Of a DNA stretch of 64,000 nucleotides, positions 62,058 to 64,000 are shown piece after piece. Position numbers and translations under genes: made by a program. How positions within the stretch are numbered: the first letter of the stretch is position 1; each line of letters opens with the position of its first letter. The DNA comes from JAUIAI01 sp963732405 (GTDB taxonomy: Bacteria; Pseudomonadota; Gammaproteobacteria; Burkholderiales; Burkholderiaceae_E): contig CAVSZG010000003.1 in the NCBI GenBank assembly GCA_963732405.1, forward strand, positions 1-64,000. The letters run 5' to 3'. The notes under the pieces were generated by a model. It saw only the letters and a list, made by a program, of their open reading frames with translations. It did not search any database and was not told the origin of the DNA.

Positions 62058-62972
62058 ATGCCATTCGAGAAAACACCGGGCTGGCTGGACTGGTATGCGG
62101 GGCCCAGCCGGCCGCGCTTTCAGGTGCCCGAGGGCGCGGTAGATGCCCATTGCCATGTGTTCGGACCGGGCGAGCAGTTTCCCTATGCGCCCGAGCGTAA
62201 ATACACGCCCTGCGATGCGGGCAAGGATCAGTTGTTTGCGTTGCGCGATCACCTGGGCTTTGCCCGCAATGTGGTGGTTCAGGCGACCTGCCATGGGGCC
62301 GACAACCGCGCCATGTTCGATGCCTTGCTCGCCTCGCAAGGGATGGCGCGCGGGGTGGCCACGGTTCGCCGCAGCATCACCGATGCCGAACTTCAGGCGC
62401 TTCACGAGGCGGGTGTTCGCGGCGTGCGCTTCAATTTCGTCAAGCGCCTGGTCGACTTCACGCCCAAAGACGAACTGCTCGAGATTGCCGGCCGAATCGC
62501 CCCCCTGGGCTGGCATGTGGTGATCTATTTCGAGGCCGTCGACCTGCCCGAACTCTGGGATTTCTTCACCGCCTTGCCCACCACGATCGTCGTCGATCAC
62601 ATGGGTCGGCCCGATGTGAGCAAACCGGTGGATGGTCCGGAGTTCACCTTGTTCCAGCGCTTCATGCGCGAGAATCCACGGGTCTGGTCCAAGGTCAGCT
62701 GCCCTGAGCGTCTGTCGTTGAGCGGACCCAGGGCGCTGGATGGGCAAACCGCGGCCTATCAGGACGTGGTGCCGTTTGCCCGGCTCATCGTCGAGCAGTT
62801 CCCTGACCGGGTGCTCTGGGGCACCGACTGGCCGCATCCGAATCTGAAGGATCACATGCCCGATGACGGCCTGCTGGTGGATTTCATTCCGCATATCGCC
62901 GTCACGCCCGAGTTGCAGCGAAAGCTGCTGGTGGACAACCCGATGCGGCTGTACTGGCCCAAGGAGCGCTGA
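62058..62972 (+). CDS. ligI: 2-pyrone-4,6-dicarboxylate hydrolase
   Basis: The 304-residue amidohydrolase has AVDAHCHVFGPGEQFPYAPERKYTP (cited in part, about 27-51), HGADNRAMFDAL, GVRGVRFNFVKRLV, VVDHMGRPDVSK and LWGTDWPHPNLKDHMPDDG. These are LigI signatures. It opens 2-pyrone-4,6-dicarboxylate, formed after protocatechuate 4,5-cleavage, to 4-oxalomesaconate. ATG 62058 follows ligK by 13 bases with GGAG in between. Confidence 0.94.
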   Translation: MPFEKTPGWLDWYAGPSRPRFQVPEGAVDAHCHVFGPGEQFPYAPERKYTPCDAGKDQLFALRDHLGFARNVVVQATCHGADNRAMFDALLASQGMARGVATVRRSITDAELQALHEAGVRGVRFNFVKRLVDFTPKDELLEIAGRIAPLGWHVVIYFEAVDLPELWDFFTALPTTIVVDHMGRPDVSKPVDGPEFTLFQRFMRENPRVWSKVSCPERLSLSGPRALDGQTAAYQDVVPFARLIVEQFPDRVLWGTDWPHPNLKDHMPDDGLLVDFIPHIAVTPELQRKLLVDNPMRLYWPKER

Positions 62973-62974
62973 CC

Positions 62975-63418
62975 ATGGCATTGGACAAACCCTACCAGGA
63001 CGTACCGGGCACGATCATCTTTGATGCTGAACAGTCGCGCAAAGGCTATTGGCTGAACCAGTTCTGCATGTCACTGATGAGTGCCGAGAATCGCGCACGC
63101 TTCAAGGCCGACGAGCGGGCCTATCTGAACGAGTGGGCGATGACCGAGGAGCAGAAGCAGGCCGTGCTCGCGCGCGATCTGAACTGGTGCATGCGAACCG
63201 GCGGCAACATCTATTTTCTGGCCAAGATCGGCGCGACCGACGGCAAGTCATTTCAACAGATGGCCGGCAGCATGACCGGCATGAGTGAGCAGGAGTATCG
63301 CGACATGATGATGGCCGGCGGTCGTTCGCCCGATGGCAACCGCTACCTGGGCGAGGACGGCGATGCGCAGCCGCATCGGCAGCCGCAGGGCAGCGCCAAC
63401 CGGTCCGGGGAGGCCTGA
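62975..63418 (+). CDS. ligA: Protocatechuate 4,5-dioxygenase alpha subunit
   Basis: The 147-residue small subunit has GTIIFDAEQSRKGYWLNQFCMSLM (cited in part, about 12-35), FKADERAYLNEWAMTEEQKQAVL and LNWCMRTGGNIYFLAKIGATDGKSFQQMAG (cited in part), all typical of LigA. It forms the alpha2beta2 extradiol dioxygenase with LigB. It starts 2 bases after ligI and overlaps nothing upstream; ligB begins at the next base pair after its stop. Confidence 0.95.
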   Translation: MALDKPYQDVPGTIIFDAEQSRKGYWLNQFCMSLMSAENRARFKADERAYLNEWAMTEEQKQAVLARDLNWCMRTGGNIYFLAKIGATDGKSFQQMAGSMTGMSEQEYRDMMMAGGRSPDGNRYLGEDGDAQPHRQPQGSANRSGEA

Positions 63419-63419
63419 C

Positions 63420-64000
63420 ATGGCACGCATCACTGCATCGGTCTATACCTCGCATGTGCCGGCGATTGGCGCGGCCATCGATCTGAAAAAAACCGGCGAG
63501 GCCTATTGGCAGCCCTTGTTCGCCGGCTTCGATTATTCACGGCAATGGATGCGCGAGAACACGCCGGACGTGATCTTCCTGGTCTACAACGACCATGCGA
63601 CCGCATTCAGCCTGGACTTCATTCCGACCTTCGCGATCGGCACGGCTGCGTCGTTCAGTCCGGCCGACGAGGGCTGGGGTCCGCGCCCGGTCCCCACCGT
63701 GATCGGTCATCCGGAGCTGGCCTCTCACATCGCCCACAGCGTGATCCAGGACGACTTCGATCTGACCATCGTCAACCGGATGGCGGTCGATCACGGCCTG
63801 ACGGTCCCCTTGTCGCTGATGTGTGGCGAACCACAGGCCTGGCCCTGCCCGGTGATACCGTTTGCGGTCAATGTGGTGCAGTATCCGGTGCCCTCGGGGC
63901 GTCGCTGCTTCCAGCTCGGTCAGGCCATTCGCCGGGCAGTCGAGTCCTATGACGAGGATCTGAAGGTCCAGATCTGGGGCACAGGCGGCATGAGTCATCA
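63420..64000 (+). CDS. ligB: Protocatechuate 4,5-dioxygenase beta subunit (partial, cut by window end)
   Basis: The 193 residues visible start at ATG 63420. ITASVYTSHVPAIGAAID carries the His iron ligand near residue 12, VIFLVYNDHATAFSLDFIPTFAIG (cited in part) the second His near 61, followed by SFSPADEGWGPRPVP and VDHGLTVPLSLMCG. The sequence stops at GTGGMSH, before the final Glu ligand. The enzyme cleaves protocatechuate between C4 and C5 using Fe(II). The gene continues beyond 64000. Confidence 0.95.
   Translation, partial: MARITASVYTSHVPAIGAAIDLKKTGEAYWQPLFAGFDYSRQWMRENTPDVIFLVYNDHATAFSLDFIPTFAIGTAASFSPADEGWGPRPVPTVIGHPELASHIAHSVIQDDFDLTIVNRMAVDHGLTVPLSLMCGEPQAWPCPVIPFAVNVVQYPVPSGRRCFQLGQAIRRAVESYDEDLKVQIWGTGGMSH

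Noticed and set aside
1..64000. CRISPR array, prophage, riboswitch or rRNA genes
   Set aside because: I saw no regularly spaced direct repeats, phage structural genes, recognisable riboswitch core or rRNA sequence anywhere in the window.

Overview
The window is high-GC DNA from a proteobacterium, most probably a betaproteobacterium of the Burkholderiales. The reasons are the gene set: a homodimeric pyruvate dehydrogenase E1 with a lipoyl-domain-bearing E3, a red-type (form IC) RuBisCO operon with cbbX and cbbY, a BoxR/BzdR-type regulator, protocatechuate 4,5-cleavage (lig) genes, YaeQ and a phasin. The genus cannot be fixed from the sequence alone.
Layout. 1-6.5 kb: a partial gene, diacylglycerol kinase, a GAF/Fis regulator, YaeQ, a MATE exporter and an HpsN-like dehydrogenase with an SDR. 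6.6-13 kb: a 7TM GGDEF/EAL protein, two MFS transporters and an outer-membrane protein. 13-22.7 kb (mostly minus strand): a trypsin-like protease, MoxR, DUF58 and BatA/VWA operon, a creatininase-family hydrolase, a Rossmann-like protein, a DUF2868/DUF3482 GTPase pair and a small unknown. 22.8-27.7 kb: a BMP-type nucleoside ABC importer. 27.8-32.3 kb: a multi-PAS GGDEF/EAL protein, a MipA-like protein and tRNA-Arg(ACG). 32.5-39 kb: aceE-aceF-lpd. 39-48.6 kb: cbbR divergent from cbbL-cbbS-rpe-cbbX-cbbF-cbbP-cbbT-cbbY. 48.6-52.9 kb: an accessory island. 53-59 kb: an epoxide-hydrolase-like protein, an M81 peptidase, BoxR-like regulator divergent from an aryl-CoA ligase, and a phasin. 59-64 kb: a LysR regulator divergent from ligJ-ligK-ligI-ligA-ligB (ligB is cut by the window end).
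How it works together: the cell appears to fix CO2 by the Calvin cycle and also degrade aromatic acids, through a CoA-thioester route (BoxR/ligase) and by protocatechuate meta-cleavage feeding pyruvate/oxaloacetate to central metabolism, with PHA-type storage suggested by the phasin.
Two points deserve attention. First, cbbL carries a single-base frameshift in an otherwise intact cbb operon, and the only other clear single-base frameshift in the window (in a decayed IS4-family transposase) falls in the identical nonamer CGAGAAGCG. Second, the island at 50.5-52.9 kb has the architecture of an integron gene-cassette remnant without an integrase: a toxin-antitoxin pair and two unknown membrane-protein genes, all on the minus strand, separated by one canonical and one degenerate attC-like site.
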